Positions 27,389-37,368 of a DNA stretch of 64,000 nucleotides are shown piece by piece (positions within the stretch are counted from its first letter, which is position 1; each line of letters starts with the position of its first letter). Source of the stretch: Sphingomonas sp. PsM26 (lineage in GTDB: Bacteria; Pseudomonadota; Alphaproteobacteria; Sphingomonadales; Sphingomonadaceae). A model generated the notes under the pieces. That model was not told the DNA's origin and did not search any database. It saw only the letters and a list, made by a program, of their open reading frames with translations. The stretch lies in contig JARUXA010000006.1 of the NCBI GenBank assembly GCA_030433805.1, forward strand, positions 62,001-126,000, in the 5' to 3' direction. The position numbers and the translations under genes are program-made.

Positions 27389-28771
27389 TTAGTGCGCTGC
27401 CTGCGGGCCGCGCTGCAGGCCGCTCTTCTCGAGCTGGTCGTCAATCATCGCGAGCAGGCGGTCGAGCGCAGGCTGGTCCTTGGCCTCGGCGCGGGCAACG
27501 AGCACGTCCTGCGTGTTCGACGCACGGAGCAGCCACCAGCCGTCGGGCGTGTTGACGCGCGCGCCGTCGGTGCGGTCGACTTCGGCACCGTCGGCCTCGA
27601 GCCGCGCGAGCACTTCCTCGACCACCGCGAACTTGCGGCTCTCGTCGACCTGGAACCGCATTTCCGGCGTGTTGACCAGCGCGGGCATCGCGCCGCGCAG
27701 TTCGGTGACCGACTTGCCGATCATGTGCGCCGCACGGATGAAACGGACGGCGGCGTATTGCGCGTCGTCGAACCCGTAATATTCATGCGCGAAGAAGATG
27801 TGTCCGCTCATCTCGCCTGCGAGCGGGCTGTTGGTTTCCTTCATCTTCATCTTGATCAGGCTGTGCCCGGTCTTCCACATCAGCGGCTTGCCGCCGAGTT
27901 CCTCGACCCGGTCGTAGAGCATCTGCGACGCCTTGACGTCGGCGATGATCGTTGCGCCCGGAAGCTCCTTGAGGACAGGTTCGGCCAGAATGGAGAGGAT
28001 CTGGTCGCCCCAGATCACGCGGCCCTCGCCGTCGATCGCACCGATCCGGTCGCCGTCACCGTCGAAGGCCAGCCCGAAATCGAGGTTCTTTTCCGCGACG
28101 AGGCGCTTGAGATCGACCAGATTGGCCTCATCGGTAGGGTCGGGATGATGGTTGGGAAAATTGCCGTCGACATCGGTGAACAGCAGATGATGCTCACCCG
28201 GGAGGAACTTGACGAGCTTCTCGATGATCGGGCCCGACACGCCGTTGCCCGCATCCCAGCCGATCTTGTACGTGCCGCCGGCGAAACCCGCGACCAGACG
28301 GCCGACATATTCGTCCTCGATATCGGCGGTCGAGACGGTGCCTTCGCCGGTTTCCCAATCGCCTTCCGCCGCCATGCGGCCGAGATCCTGAATGTCCGCG
28401 CCGAAGAACGGCTTGTGCTGCAGCACCATCTTGAAGCCGTTGTAATCGGAGGGATTATGGCTGCCGGTTATCTCGATGCCGCCATCCACTTCTAGCGTGG
28501 CTTCGGCGTAATAGAGCATCGGGGTCGGCCCCATGCCGATCCGCACGACGTCGACGCCCGCTGCGGTGAGACCACCGATCAGTGCCGCCTCGAGTTCGGG
28601 CGAGGACAGGCGACCGTCGTAGCCGACCGCAACCCGCGTGCCGCCAGCGCGTCGAACGCGTGTGCCGAAGCCGCGACCGATCGCGTCCGCATCGGCGGTG
28701 CCGAGCGTTTTGCCGACGATGCCGCGGATGTCATATTCGCGGAGCGAAGTCGGGTCGAAACGATGGGTCAT
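27389..28771 (-). CDS. Phosphomannomutase/phosphoglucomutase
   Basis: This 460-aa alpha-D-phosphohexomutase interconverts mannose-6-P/mannose-1-P (and often glucose-6-P/glucose-1-P), feeding GDP-mannose and exopolysaccharide synthesis. The active-site serine is in [13 protein letters not shown] (Ser104), the metal-binding loop is DGDGDR (237-242), the sugar-binding GEMSGH and the C-terminal phosphate loop RASNTQD are present, so it is complete for the AlgC/ManB type. It could also process mannose liberated by the mannosidases at 14-18 kb, although it is not linked to that operon. Confidence 0.93.
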   Translation of the reverse strand: MTHRFDPTSLREYDIRGIVGKTLGTADADAIGRGFGTRVRRAGGTRVAVGYDGRLSSPELEAALIGGLTAAGVDVVRIGMGPTPMLYYAEATLEVDGGIEITGSHNPSDYNGFKMVLQHKPFFGADIQDLGRMAAEGDWETGEGTVSTADIEDEYVGRLVAGFAGGTYKIGWDAGNGVSGPIIEKLVKFLPGEHHLLFTDVDGNFPNHHPDPTDEANLVDLKRLVAEKNLDFGLAFDGDGDRIGAIDGEGRVIWGDQILSILAEPVLKELPGATIIADVKASQMLYDRVEELGGKPLMWKTGHSLIKMKMKETNSPLAGEMSGHIFFAHEYYGFDDAQYAAVRFIRAAHMIGKSVTELRGAMPALVNTPEMRFQVDESRKFAVVEEVLARLEADGAEVDRTDGARVNTPDGWWLLRASNTQDVLVARAEAKDQPALDRLLAMIDDQLEKSGLQRGPQAAH

Positions 28772-28830
28772 GTTTGTCCTCCTGGGGTCTGTGCACGGGT
28801 CAATCGACCAAACGTGCGAAAGTTCAAAGA

Positions 28831-29088
28831 CTATGGTTTGAGCAATGTGTCGCGCGCCGCGTTGATACGGCGGGTAAGTTCGGCAGATCCGCCCTTATCG
28901 GGATGCAGCGCAGTGACAAGACGGCGATGTGCCGCGCGGATATCGGCGGCATTCGCGCGCGGACCGACTCCCAACACCGCACGCGCCTCGGTCTCCTCGG
29001 GGGGCTGGATCCGCGTCGCCTTGGGTTTGGGGCGCAGCAGCAACCACGCACCCACGATCAGCGCGACGAAGAGGAGGACCTTGGTCAT
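28831..29088 (-). CDS. Small membrane-anchored DnaJ-domain protein
   Basis: This 85-aa protein has an N-terminal transmembrane helix ([16 protein letters not shown]), a short Lys/Pro linker and a compact J-domain with the essential HPD (residues 62-64 in [13 protein letters not shown]). The layout is that of TIM14/DjlA-like J-proteins which recruit DnaK to the membrane. It starts with the TGATG overlap of the upstream mipZ stop, so the two are cotranscribed. The longer frame running antisense/out of phase through mipZ is not credible protein. Confidence 0.82.
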   Translation of the reverse strand: MTKVLLFVALIVGAWLLLRPKPKATRIQPPEETEARAVLGVGPRANAADIRAAHRRLVTALHPDKGGSAELTRRINAARDTLLKP

Positions 29089-29882
29089 CACGCGACCTGC
29101 GGCAACACGGCTTCGGGCAGCGCGAGCGCGCCCATCATCTCGCGAAGCTCCTGGCGCGCGGCGACATGTGCCAGCCCCATCGCGCCGAATTCGCCCGCGT
29201 CGAGCATGGTGAGTCCGGCGGGGAACAGTTCGCGGTAGATCACGCGCTCGCCCAGCCCCGGCACGATGCGGAACCCCACGCGCTTGGCGAGCTGGTCGAG
29301 TGCGTCGGACACGCGACGCATGTTGCGTGCCTCGATATGCTGGACGCGGTTGCGCAGCACGACCCAGTCGATCGTCGATCCATCCGCCCTGGCGCGTGCC
29401 TTGCGCGCATCCCAAATCATCTCAGCATAAAAGCTGGGCCGTGTGACCTTATAGGTTTCGGGATGGACCTGTCCGATCAGATCAAAATCGACGAAGCTGT
29501 CGTTCATTGGCGTCACCAGCGTGTCCGCGCGCGCTGCCGACAGACGTCCGAACCGATCGTCACGGCCCGGCGTGTCGATCACCAGAAAGTCGGTATCGTG
29601 TGCAAGATCGGCGAACAGCTCCTCGAACCGGGCGTCCGTCTCCCCGTCGTGCGTCGCGTGGCGCGGGATCGGCAAAGCGCGCCCGGTACGCTGGACCGTG
29701 GCGGCGCGATTGTCGAAATAGCGCCCCATGGTCCGCTGGCGATGGTCGAGATCGAAGGCGGCAACCTTGGCCCCACGCGCTGCCAATGCGATCGCCACAT
29801 GCACCGCGGTCGTCGATTTGCCGGTGCCGCCCTTTTCGTTGGCGAAAACGATAATATGTGGTTTTCGCGCAGCACTTGCCAA
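29088..29882 (-). CDS. mipZ: MipZ division-site-positioning ATPase
   Basis: This 264-aa protein is a ParA/MinD-family ATPase of the MipZ type. The deviant Walker A is ANEKGGTGKSTTA (Lys17 and Lys22), followed by AAFDLDHRQRTMGRYFDNR, typical of MipZ, and Walker B LVIDTPGRDD. In alphaproteobacteria MipZ binds ParB at the poles and inhibits FtsZ polymerisation away from midcell. It is divergent from panC, with overlapping upstream regions, and coupled to the J-domain gene downstream. Confidence 0.92.
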   Translation of the reverse strand: MASAARKPHIIVFANEKGGTGKSTTAVHVAIALAARGAKVAAFDLDHRQRTMGRYFDNRAATVQRTGRALPIPRHATHDGETDARFEELFADLAHDTDFLVIDTPGRDDRFGRLSAARADTLVTPMNDSFVDFDLIGQVHPETYKVTRPSFYAEMIWDARKARARADGSTIDWVVLRNRVQHIEARNMRRVSDALDQLAKRVGFRIVPGLGERVIYRELFPAGLTMLDAGEFGAMGLAHVAARQELREMMGALALPEAVLPQVA

Positions 29883-29962
29883 CGGGATGGTATCCTACGT
29901 CTTGTTCGGTCGGGCCCGCCCCCATAGAAGGCCGTTCCGTCCTTACCGAAGGCCCAACCCGC

Positions 29963-30808
29963 GTGCAAACCATCCGTACACTCGAAGCGCTTCGCGCCGC
30001 GATCGCCGACTTCCGCAGTGCCGGATCAGACATCGCGCTGGTCCCCACGATGGGAGCGCTGCACCCCGGCCACATCGCGCTGATCGAGACCGCGCGGCGG
30101 CAGGGGCGCAAGGTGGTCGCGTCGATCTTCGTCAATCCCAAGCAGTTCGGCCCAAACGAGGATCTCGCGCGCTACCCCCGGCGCGAGGCGGCGGACGCGC
30201 GGATGCTGACCGAGGCGGGGTGCGACCTGCTGTGGTTGCCCCCGGTGGACGTGATGTATCCCGCGGGCTTTGCAACGAACATTTCGGTGGCAGGGGTCAG
30301 CGAAGGACTCGATGGCGCGGCTCGGCCAGGCCATTTCGACGGCGTCGCCACGGTGGTGGCCAAGCTGTTCAACCAGGTGCGCCCGGACATTGCGCTATTC
30401 GGCGAGAAGGATTTCCAGCAACTCGCGGTGATTCGCCGGATGGTCGCGGACTTGGATTTTGGGATCGCGATCGAGGGCGTGCCAACCCAGCGCGATGATG
30501 ACGGCCTCGCGCTGTCATCGCGCAACGTCTATCTCGACGACGAACAGCGCGCAGCGGCGGTGGCGTTGCCACGCGCCTTGGGGGAGGCCGCACGGGCGAT
30601 TCTGCGCGGCGACGCGCCGGACGATGTCCTGGCCGCGGCTCGGGACTCGCTGACGACCGCCGGTTTTGTGGTCGATTACGTCGAACTGGTCGATGCAGCG
30701 ACGTTGGCCGCGGATACGGATCCGTCCCGCCCACGCCGGTTGCTTGCGGCGGCGCGGCTCGGGACCACGCGTCTGATCGACAATCTCGACGTACCGGCTA
30801 CCGTCTAA
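29963..30808 (+). CDS. panC: Pantothenate synthetase
   Basis: This 281-aa PanC condenses pantoate and beta-alanine with ATP to pantothenate in coenzyme A synthesis. The HIGH-like motif is in PTMGALHPGHIAL (residues 28-40). FVNPKQFGPNEDLARYPR, LFGEKDFQQLAVIRRMV (as FGEKDFQQ) and LSSRNVYLDDEQR are all standard. GTG at 29963 with GAAGG upstream gives the usual family length; longer in-frame starts overlap mipZ. panB and panD are not in view. Confidence 0.94.
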   Translation: MQTIRTLEALRAAIADFRSAGSDIALVPTMGALHPGHIALIETARRQGRKVVASIFVNPKQFGPNEDLARYPRREAADARMLTEAGCDLLWLPPVDVMYPAGFATNISVAGVSEGLDGAARPGHFDGVATVVAKLFNQVRPDIALFGEKDFQQLAVIRRMVADLDFGIAIEGVPTQRDDDGLALSSRNVYLDDEQRAAAVALPRALGEAARAILRGDAPDDVLAAARDSLTTAGFVVDYVELVDAATLAADTDPSRPRRLLAAARLGTTRLIDNLDVPATV

Positions 30809-30911
30809 CCCATTGGTCGTACGCCTAAAGTTCAATGCCGCCGTTAACCTTTATTTGACTCGGTCCGACGCAATGTCGGCCGCAGAGAATGGTTAACCGG
30901 GACGGATCGAC

Positions 30912-31208
30912 ATGGGCACGAGCCTGAAAAATGCGCAATTTCTGATCGACAGTCGTTTGGCGGAAGCGGCGTGCGGCGATGCCGATGCCTGCTACGAACT
31001 CGGCATGGTGTATTCGAGCGGCGCGGCGGGGATCGCCGTCGATCTGATCGAGGCGCACAAATGGTTCAATCTGGCGGCGGTGGCCGGTAGCGAGGCTGGT
31101 ATGGTCAGCCGTGGCGAGATCGCCGAGGACATGACCGCGCGCGAGATCGCGACGGCACAGGGTGCGGCCCGCGCCTGGCTGCGCGCGACACAGCGTCGCG
31201 CCGCCTGA
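30912..31208 (+). CDS. Small Sel1-repeat protein
   Basis: This 98-aa protein has one Sel1-like (TPR-type) repeat, ACYELGMVYSSGAAGIAVDLIEAHKWFNLAAVAGSEAG, visible as the consensus LGxxYxxG and AxxWxxxAA elements. It probably serves as a small protein-interaction module in the cytoplasm since no signal peptide is seen. It is preceded by a good ribosome site (CCGGGACGGATCGAC is weak, so the start is less certain). Downstream, 31209-31394 contains only a small stem-loop (TCCGCC at 31320 with GGCGGA at 31331). Confidence 0.75.
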   Translation: MGTSLKNAQFLIDSRLAEAACGDADACYELGMVYSSGAAGIAVDLIEAHKWFNLAAVAGSEAGMVSRGEIAEDMTAREIATAQGAARAWLRATQRRAA

Positions 31209-31394
31209 AACGCCGTCGTGCAGGGTGCGAAAATGGCACCTGTGCGCGGACTATTCTGCACCGGGGATCGACCCGGTCTTGCAGGAGTTGGGCCTTACGA
31301 TAGCGAGAACGTGTCGAGGTCCGCCATTAAGGCGGAACCCCGTCGCGGGATCCCGTAACGGTCGCTTCGGCGGGTCGCAGAGAAAGTCAGGCCA

Positions 31395-32564
31395 TTGAGC
31401 GTCCGAAGTATCGCGAAGGGAATCGGCACGGCGCTGCTGTGGGTGGTGATCGTCCTGTGTCTGCTGATCACGATTGTCCCGCGCTTTCTCGACGCACGCT
31501 ATTACAGTGGGCCACCCGGCGGACATTTCGACGGGCAACGGTTTTTCAATCCCGATGGCGAGCAGGACGATCTGGCGGGCACGGGCGGCAATCGCGGCAG
31601 CTTCCTGTTGCGCTATCTCACCCGCAGCGACGGGCGTCCGGCATGGCCCGATCACGTCCCGGTCCACGCCATTGCTCCGCCTGCGCGGGTGGACGGTCAA
31701 GCGATGACGGCGACTTGGGTCGGGCACGCCACGGTGCTCGTGCAGACGCAAGGGCTCAGTATCCTGACCGACCCGGTGTGGAGCCGGACGTCCGGACCGC
31801 TCAGGGTTGGGCCTGCCCGCGTTGCGGAGCCAGGTATCGCGTTCGAGAAGCTTCCGAAGATCGATGTCGTGCTGATCAGCCACGACCATTACGATCATCT
31901 CGATCTGGAAACGCTTCAGCGTCTGTGGAAGCGCGACCATCCGTTGATCGTCACCAGCCTGGGCAATGACAGTGTCATCGCGCAAGCCGGGGTTCCGTCG
32001 CATGCACTCGACTGGGGTGGCCGGATTTCCGTCAAGCCGAACGTTGAGGTCGTCGTCACGCGCAACCACCATTGGGGCAGCCGCTGGTTCACCGACCGCA
32101 ACCGGGCCTTGTGGTCGAGCTTCGTCGTGCGGCTGCCGGGCGGCAACGTGTTCTTTGCAGGCGATACCGGGCCAGGCGATCTGACCTGGGCGGATTCGGC
32201 GGCGAGCTATGGTCCCGTCAGGCTGGCGCTAATCCCGATTGGCGCGTTCCGCTTCGTGCCCGGCCAGATGGTGTCGGGGAGCCATATCGGACCGATCGAT
32301 GCCGCAGAAGTCTATCGCCGGCTGGGCGCATCGACCGGGATCGGCATCCACTGGGGGACGTTCCATCTGTCGGCGGAAGCGTACGACACGCCGCCGCGGT
32401 TACTGGCGGCAGTCAATCGCGTTGCAGGGCTGCGCGGGTTCGGGACTGTCGCGTTGGGAAACCCGAGCGTCATCCCACCCTATGTCGCACGCACGCGTCC
32501 CGCACCGATTGACCGGATCGAGATCGTCGGACGGTTGCCTGCTGCGGCGCGGGCATTACCGTAA
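31395..32564 (+). CDS. Metallo-beta-lactamase-fold hydrolase, NAPE-PLD-like
   Basis: This 389-aa protein has an N-terminal membrane anchor (LLWVVIVLCLLITIVP) and a metallo-beta-lactamase domain with the zinc motif ISHDHYDHLD (His163, His165, Asp167, His168), ATWVGHATVLVQ, TRNHHWGSRW, FFAGDTGPGD and IHWGTFHLS. This is the N-acyl-phosphatidylethanolamine phospholipase D/UlaG-like branch, so it is probably a membrane-bound lipid or phosphodiester hydrolase, substrate unknown. The start is TTG at 31395; no ATG gives a better N-terminus. Confidence 0.83.
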   Translation: MSVRSIAKGIGTALLWVVIVLCLLITIVPRFLDARYYSGPPGGHFDGQRFFNPDGEQDDLAGTGGNRGSFLLRYLTRSDGRPAWPDHVPVHAIAPPARVDGQAMTATWVGHATVLVQTQGLSILTDPVWSRTSGPLRVGPARVAEPGIAFEKLPKIDVVLISHDHYDHLDLETLQRLWKRDHPLIVTSLGNDSVIAQAGVPSHALDWGGRISVKPNVEVVVTRNHHWGSRWFTDRNRALWSSFVVRLPGGNVFFAGDTGPGDLTWADSAASYGPVRLALIPIGAFRFVPGQMVSGSHIGPIDAAEVYRRLGASTGIGIHWGTFHLSAEAYDTPPRLLAAVNRVAGLRGFGTVALGNPSVIPPYVARTRPAPIDRIEIVGRLPAAARALP

Positions 32565-32611
32565 CGGGATGTCGTCCCGGCGTGAGAAGCCGTGCCCCAA
32601 CCCGTCCGGCG

Positions 32612-33163
32612 CTAGCGCTTCGCCGCTGGCGTTGTCGCGGGGGTTGCGGGCGGGGTGATGTCGCCGGGCTTGCATGGCCCGCTTCGGATCGCATGGACGC
32701 GCATTTCCATGACGCCTTCCTTGGCGCCCTTCGCGGTGAAACCTTCCGACTTCATTGTCAGGTTGCGGTCCCCGGTCGCGTTGGTGCCGGTCACGTTGAG
32801 TTTGACCACGCCGCCACCGGGTTGCGGGCAAGCCGCACTGAGGCCGATGGTCGGACCGGTGTCGTCATGCTTGTCGACCGTGCAATTCTGCCCGCGCGTG
32901 CCGATCTGCTGCATCGTTTCGGCCAGATTTTCTTTCGCGGCGGCGTCTGGCGTCAGGCACATCGACATGCCTGCCATCGCATCGAACATCGCCTGCATCT
33001 GCGCCTTGACCTGCGGCGTCGCGCCCTTGCCCTCCAGTTGCAGGATTTCGACCTTCTGCGTCCAGCTGCCCGGCTCGCGTTTGATGACCTGCTCGGGGGA
33101 GCAAGCGACGATCGTCAGTAACGGCAGGGCCAGGCCAAGCTGCGCGATGCGATGAAACGCCAT
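32612..33163 (-). CDS. DUF3617-type secreted lipoprotein
   Basis: This 183-aa protein has a lipoprotein signal (MAFHRIAQLGLALPLLTIVAC). The mature part matches DUF3617: a W-x-x-x-V(E/Q) opening (PGSWTQKVEIL), two conserved Cys regions (MCLTPDAA, NCTVD) and a late RRIGPC-like IRSGPCKPGD. The function is unknown. Its C-terminus is Pro/Thr/Ala-rich. ATG at 33163 was picked for the signal peptide. It is divergent from uvrB with about 80 bp between starts. Confidence 0.8.
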   Translation of the reverse strand: MAFHRIAQLGLALPLLTIVACSPEQVIKREPGSWTQKVEILQLEGKGATPQVKAQMQAMFDAMAGMSMCLTPDAAAKENLAETMQQIGTRGQNCTVDKHDDTGPTIGLSAACPQPGGGVVKLNVTGTNATGDRNLTMKSEGFTAKGAKEGVMEMRVHAIRSGPCKPGDITPPATPATTPAAKR

Positions 33164-33244
33164 AATCTTTAACCCCGATTGACCCGCAACCGAGGCGTCG
33201 GGCACGATTGTCTGTTGCCGCATCCCTTCCCATATTGCTGCGTG

Positions 33245-35452
33245 ATGGCAATCCAGATTCGCACCACGCTCGATGAACCCGAAACCGGGGTCAGCTTCGT
33301 CCCCCACCGCCCGGCGCGTCCGCCCAAGGCGGAAGGGGGCAAAAGGTTCAAGCTCGTCTCGGACTATACCGCGGCGGGCGACCAGCCGACCGCGATCGCC
33401 GAGCTCGTCGCGCAGACCGAGGCAGGCGAGCGCGACCAGGTGCTGCTGGGCGTCACGGGCTCGGGCAAGACCTTCACCATGGCGAAGGTGATCGAAGCGG
33501 TGCAGCGCCCCGCACTGATCCTCGCGCCCAACAAGATCCTCGCGGCGCAGCTTTATGGGGAAATGAAGTCGTTCTTCCCCGAGAATGCGGTCGAGTATTT
33601 CGTCAGTTACTACGATTACTACCAGCCCGAGGCCTATGTCGCGCGGTCGGACACGTACATCGAGAAGGAAAGTTCGACCAACGAGGCGATCGACCGGATG
33701 CGCCACGCCGCAACCCGATCGCTGCTCGAACGCGACGACGTGATCATCGTCGCGTCGGTGTCGTGCCTGTACGGCATCGGCTCGGTCGAGACCTATTCGG
33801 CGATGATCTTCGACCTCAAGAAGGGGCAGACCGTCGATCAGCGCGAGATCGTCCGCAAGCTCGTCGCGCTCCAGTACAAGCGCAACGACGCGGCGTTCCA
33901 GCGCGGCAATTTCCGCGTGCGCGGCGATGCGCTCGAGATCTTCCCGTCGCATTATGACGACACCGCGTGGCGGGTGTCGTTCTTCGGTGACGAGATCGAG
34001 GATATCGTCGAGTTCGATCCGTTGACCGGCAAGAAGGTCGCCAGCCTCGGCTACATCCGCATCTACGCCAATTCGCACTACGTGACGCCGGGGCCGACGC
34101 TCAAGCAGGCGATGGAAGCGATCAAGTTCGAGTTGCAGGAGCGGCTCAAGGAGCTGGTGCCCGAGGGCAAGTTGCTCGAGGCGCAGCGGCTGGAACAGCG
34201 CACCAACTTCGATCTCGAGATGATCGCGGCGACCGGGTCCTGCGCGGGGATCGAGAATTACTCGCGCTTCCTCACCGGGCGGATGCCCGGCGAACCGCCG
34301 CCCACCTTGTTCGAATATCTCCCCGAGAATTCGCTGCTGTTCGTCGACGAGAGCCACCAGACGATCGGCCAGATCAACGGCATGTCGCGCGGCGATCACC
34401 GCCGCAAGCTGACGCTCGCCGAATATGGCTTTCGTCTGCCGTCGGCGATCGACAACCGGCCGCTGCGCTTCAACGAATGGGAGGCAATGCGTCCGCAGAC
34501 GACCTATGTCTCGGCCACGCCGGGTGCATGGGAAATGGAGCAGACCGGCGGCGTGTTCGCCGAGCAGGTCATTCGCCCGACCGGGCTGATCGATCCCCCC
34601 ATCGAGATCAAGCCGGTCGAGGAACAGGTGCAGGACCTGATCGTCGAAGCGCGCAAGACCGCCGAGCTCGGCTATCGCACGCTGGTGACGACGCTGACCA
34701 AGCGGATGGCGGAGGATCTGACCGAGTTCATGCACGAGGCGGGTTTGCGCGTTCGCTACATGCACAGCGACGTCGAGACGCTGGAGCGTATCGAGCTGAT
34801 CCGCGACTTGCGGCTTGGCGTGTACGACGTGCTGATCGGGATCAACCTGCTGCGCGAGGGGCTCGATATCCCCGAGTGCGGGCTGGTCGCGATCCTGGAT
34901 GCGGACAAGGAAGGCTTCCTGCGCTCGGAAACCTCGCTGATCCAGACGATCGGCCGCGCGGCGCGCAACGTCGACGGGCGCGTGATCCTCTATGCCGACC
35001 GCATCACGGGCTCGATGGAGCGCGCGATGAACGAAACCGAGCGCCGCCGTGAAAAGCAGCGTGCGTATAACGAAGAACACGGCATTACGCCGACGACGAT
35101 CAAGCGTAACATCGGCGACATCATCCAGGACGTGTCGAGCCGCGATCAGGTGACGGTGGAGATCGACGAGGACCGGCCGCACATGGTCGGCCACAATCTG
35201 CGCGCATACATCGAGGATCTCGAGAAGAAGATGCGCGCGGCGGCGTCGGATCTCGAGTTCGAGACCGCTGGGCGGCTGCGCGACGAGATCCGGCAGCTCG
35301 AGCAGGAGGAGCTCGGACTTCCGGTCGAGCAGCAGAAGGCGCCGATCATGGGGCGCTCGAACGAGGGCAAGCCGGGGACTCGCAAGACGCGGTACGGCAA
35401 GAGCCAGAAGATGCGGGCTGGAATGGCGGGGAGTAGTCGGCGGGCGCGGTAA
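33245..35452 (+). CDS. uvrB: UvrABC excinuclease subunit B
   Basis: This 735-aa helicase-like DNA damage-verification subunit has Walker [10 protein letters not shown] (about 68-76), the beta-hairpin loop [10 protein letters not shown], Walker B-type LFVDESHQT, helicase motifs [12 protein letters not shown] and QTIGRAARN, and a C-terminal UVR domain for UvrC binding at about 654-688. ATG at 33245 was chosen over an upstream frame running through the intergenic region. It is followed by HigBA, whose lower GC content contrasts with uvrB. Confidence 0.97.
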   Translation: MAIQIRTTLDEPETGVSFVPHRPARPPKAEGGKRFKLVSDYTAAGDQPTAIAELVAQTEAGERDQVLLGVTGSGKTFTMAKVIEAVQRPALILAPNKILAAQLYGEMKSFFPENAVEYFVSYYDYYQPEAYVARSDTYIEKESSTNEAIDRMRHAATRSLLERDDVIIVASVSCLYGIGSVETYSAMIFDLKKGQTVDQREIVRKLVALQYKRNDAAFQRGNFRVRGDALEIFPSHYDDTAWRVSFFGDEIEDIVEFDPLTGKKVASLGYIRIYANSHYVTPGPTLKQAMEAIKFELQERLKELVPEGKLLEAQRLEQRTNFDLEMIAATGSCAGIENYSRFLTGRMPGEPPPTLFEYLPENSLLFVDESHQTIGQINGMSRGDHRRKLTLAEYGFRLPSAIDNRPLRFNEWEAMRPQTTYVSATPGAWEMEQTGGVFAEQVIRPTGLIDPPIEIKPVEEQVQDLIVEARKTAELGYRTLVTTLTKRMAEDLTEFMHEAGLRVRYMHSDVETLERIELIRDLRLGVYDVLIGINLLREGLDIPECGLVAILDADKEGFLRSETSLIQTIGRAARNVDGRVILYADRITGSMERAMNETERRREKQRAYNEEHGITPTTIKRNIGDIIQDVSSRDQVTVEIDEDRPHMVGHNLRAYIEDLEKKMRAAASDLEFETAGRLRDEIRQLEQEELGLPVEQQKAPIMGRSNEGKPGTRKTRYGKSQKMRAGMAGSSRRAR

Positions 35453-35565
35453 TAGACCCAAGCAAAATTGAAATGATGGCCTGATCTGGTATCTCGACAC
35501 TACGTCAAACCCAGTGACCTCCGACTGAAACGGGAGCGTACCCGACGCCACTTCTGGAGGCCGTT

Positions 35566-35847
35566 GTGATACGTAACTTCAAGGACGAAGAGACTACTAA
35601 GATCGCGAACGGCGAGCGCAGTCGTAAGCGACCAATAGAGATACAGGCCAAAGCATATCGATTGCTTCGCATCATGGCGCGCATCGATGACTGGAACGAC
35701 TTGCGCTACCCGCCGGGAAACAAGCTTCACGCGCTCGCTGGAAATCGCGCCGGGCAATATGCTATATGGATCAACCAGCAATGGCGCATCGCGTTTACCC
35801 CGATCGACGGAATGATGACAGATGTCGAAATCACCGACTATCATTGA
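35566..35847 (+). CDS. higB: HigB-type RelE/ParE superfamily toxin
   Basis: This 93-aa protein has the HigB plasmid-killer signature: MIRNFKDEETTKI, LRIMARIDDWNDLRYPPGNKLHALAGNRAGQYAIWINQQWRI, with the Arg/Trp-rich RIAF catalytic C-terminus, and so is a ribosome-dependent mRNA endonuclease. It starts with GTG, 5 nt after GGAGG. The higA start overlaps by 26 nt, the inverted toxin-first order of HigBA. Base composition is visibly less GC-rich than that of neighbours, consistent with horizontal gain. Confidence 0.92.
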   Translation: MIRNFKDEETTKIANGERSRKRPIEIQAKAYRLLRIMARIDDWNDLRYPPGNKLHALAGNRAGQYAIWINQQWRIAFTPIDGMMTDVEITDYH

Positions 35848-36157
35848 GCCGGGCGGGCATGCCCATGAGGAGTGGCTGCCCAACCCGCATGCCGGCGAAA
35901 TGCTTACGCTTGAGTTTATGCAACCTCTGGGATTGTCTGCGCACGAACTTGCGGAGACAATCGAGGTAAGCGAGGCAACGCTCAGAGATACGATCGCAGG
36001 CACGGCGCGAATGACCGGCGATCTTGATTTGCGATTGGCACGTTATTTTCGAATGAGCCCAGGTTTCTTTCTGGGGCTTCAAAGCGATTACGAAATTGTC
36101 GAGGCCAAGCGCGCCCTAAATGGCGCACTTGACCGGATCGTCCCCCGCGCCGCTTAA
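35822..36157 (+). CDS. higA: HigA-type antitoxin (XRE HTH)
   Basis: This 111-aa HTH protein neutralises HigB and should autorepress the operon. The helix-turn-helix spans about residues 38-65 (LSAHELAETIEVSEATLRDTIAG, as LSAHELAETIEVSEATL), followed by DLDLRLARYFRMSPGFFLGLQSDYEI, the standard HigA/VapI C-terminus. It overlaps higB by 26 nt and its 3' end overlaps the convergent PRC-barrel gene by 4 nt. Confidence 0.93.
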   Translation: MSKSPTIIEPGGHAHEEWLPNPHAGEMLTLEFMQPLGLSAHELAETIEVSEATLRDTIAGTARMTGDLDLRLARYFRMSPGFFLGLQSDYEIVEAKRALNGALDRIVPRAA

Positions 36158-36522
36158 TCGAGCGAGAGATCCTCAACCGCCACGTCATAATATTTTGACA
36201 CGCGGTCCGCATAGGCTTGGTCGAACGTCGGCGCGTTGCTTGCCCAGCTCGGGCCGCCTTCGAGCACACGGCGGTCAATCGTCACGATGTAGGTGTCGTT
36301 GACCGGGTCGAACTGGAGCAGCGAGAAGGGGATCGGGTAATAGGCCTTGCCCATGCCGAGGAACCCACCGATCGTCAGTACCGCGTAGATCGTCTGGCCG
36401 GTCCGCTTGTTGACCATTAACGACAGCACTGAGCCGATCTTGTCGCCGTCGCGGCTTCGGACCTGCATTGCGTCGCTCTTGTTCGACTGGAGCAGCAACT
36501 GGGTGGGTTCGGTCTGGGACAT
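36154..36522 (-). CDS. PRC-barrel domain protein
   Basis: This 122-aa protein has one PRC-barrel: VRSRDGDKIGSVLSLMVNKRTGQTIYAVLTIGGFLGMGKAYYPIPFSLL (as SRDGDKIGSV and YAVLTIGGFLGMG), then a family-typical C-terminal DQAYADRVSKYYDV. Such proteins in alphaproteobacteria are often stress-associated; the exact role is unknown. ATG at 36522 was chosen, as longer frames lead into an antisense-like region of the divergent lipoprotein gene. It overlaps higA by 4 nt convergently. Confidence 0.82.
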   Translation of the reverse strand: MSQTEPTQLLLQSNKSDAMQVRSRDGDKIGSVLSLMVNKRTGQTIYAVLTIGGFLGMGKAYYPIPFSLLQFDPVNDTYIVTIDRRVLEGGPSWASNAPTFDQAYADRVSKYYDVAVEDLSLD

Positions 36523-36664
36523 GGCACACTTCCTTCGGTTCGCGATCGTAACGGCGATGGGGGGTTCCCGGTTCCGCACGCTTACCGGCTGGATCGGTGG
36601 AAAAACGCGCGGCGACGTGGCCACTGCGGTTGAGCGCTCGGACGGCTTCGCGCATAGACGCTGG

Positions 36665-37219
36665 ATGCGTAACACTATCCCCTTGTTTGCTATGGTCGTT
36701 CTCACCGGGGCCGTTCTGGCGGGGTGCGTGGCAAAGCCGGTTGCACCGGCCCGCGCGCCCGCAGCCGCACCGGCTGCGCGTCCCGCGGTGGTTCCGCGAC
36801 CTGTTCCGCCGAAGGGTAGTGACTGGCGGGATTGGCCCGTCACCGCAGGGGATTGGGCATATCGGCAGGATCAGGGCGGATCGACCGCGTTGTTCGGTGC
36901 GGGCGGTGGCAATGCGGTGCTGACACTACGCTGCGACGCCGCCAGTGCGACGCTGTATCTGTCTCGCCAGGGGAGTGCGGCAACACCGCTCACGATCCGT
37001 ACATCGACGGTAGCGCGGAGCCTTCCGGTCCAGCCGACCAGTCCCGGGCCAGCCGGATCGCCGACCTATGTCGCGACGCGGCTCGCGGCGCGGGATCCGT
37101 TGCTCGATGCGATCGTGTACAGCCGTGGACGCTTCATCGTGGAACAGGCCGGGGCGGCGACGCTGGTGGTACCCGCCTGGGCCGAAATCGCCCGTGTAAC
37201 CGAGGATTGTCGGCGCTGA
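36665..37219 (+). CDS. Predicted lipoprotein of unknown function
   Basis: This 184-aa protein has a lipobox signal (MRNTIPLFAMVVLTGAVLAGC), an Ala/Pro-rich linker (about 25-50) and a compact domain containing GDWAYRQD, LRCDAAS and FIVEQAGAATLVVPAWAEIARVTEDC, with two cysteines likely disulfide-bonded. This pattern recurs in sphingomonad lipoproteins, but no named family can be given. The longer frame upstream overlaps the divergent PRC gene and was rejected because the signal peptide begins at 36665. Confidence 0.72.
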   Translation: MRNTIPLFAMVVLTGAVLAGCVAKPVAPARAPAAAPAARPAVVPRPVPPKGSDWRDWPVTAGDWAYRQDQGGSTALFGAGGGNAVLTLRCDAASATLYLSRQGSAATPLTIRTSTVARSLPVQPTSPGPAGSPTYVATRLAARDPLLDAIVYSRGRFIVEQAGAATLVVPAWAEIARVTEDCRR

Positions 37220-37293
37220 ACGCAACTTCGACCGGCTTTGCGCAGGCGAAAGAGAATCGTGGATTCCGACCAACATTACAAGACTTGTTTCGC

Positions 37294-37338
37294 GTGAATA
37301 TCTGATTCACACAGGTGTCGTGACCACCGCAGGTCACG
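37294..37338 (+). promoter_or_regulatory. Two inverted repeats in the leader of the micro-ORF
   Basis: GTGAAT (37294-37299) pairs with ATTCAC (37305-37310), and CGTGACC (37319-37325) pairs with GGTCACG (37332-37338). Both are perfect. They precede an exceptionally strong Shine-Dalgarno at 37354. They could be operator half-sites or RNA hairpins controlling access to it. The remaining bases between 37220 and 37293 hold nothing recognisable. Confidence 0.4.
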
Positions 37339-37368
37339 CCGTTTCAACTAGCGAAAGGAGGTGATCCG

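Noticed and set aside
31209..31394. Small RNA in the gap before the metallo-beta-lactamase-fold gene
   Set aside because: Only one short stem-loop without a T-run; too weak to call.
33164..35551. Upstream extension of the DUF3617 frame through uvrB (979 residues)
   Set aside because: Runs antisense to the whole uvrB gene; the lipoprotein signal at 33163 marks the true start.
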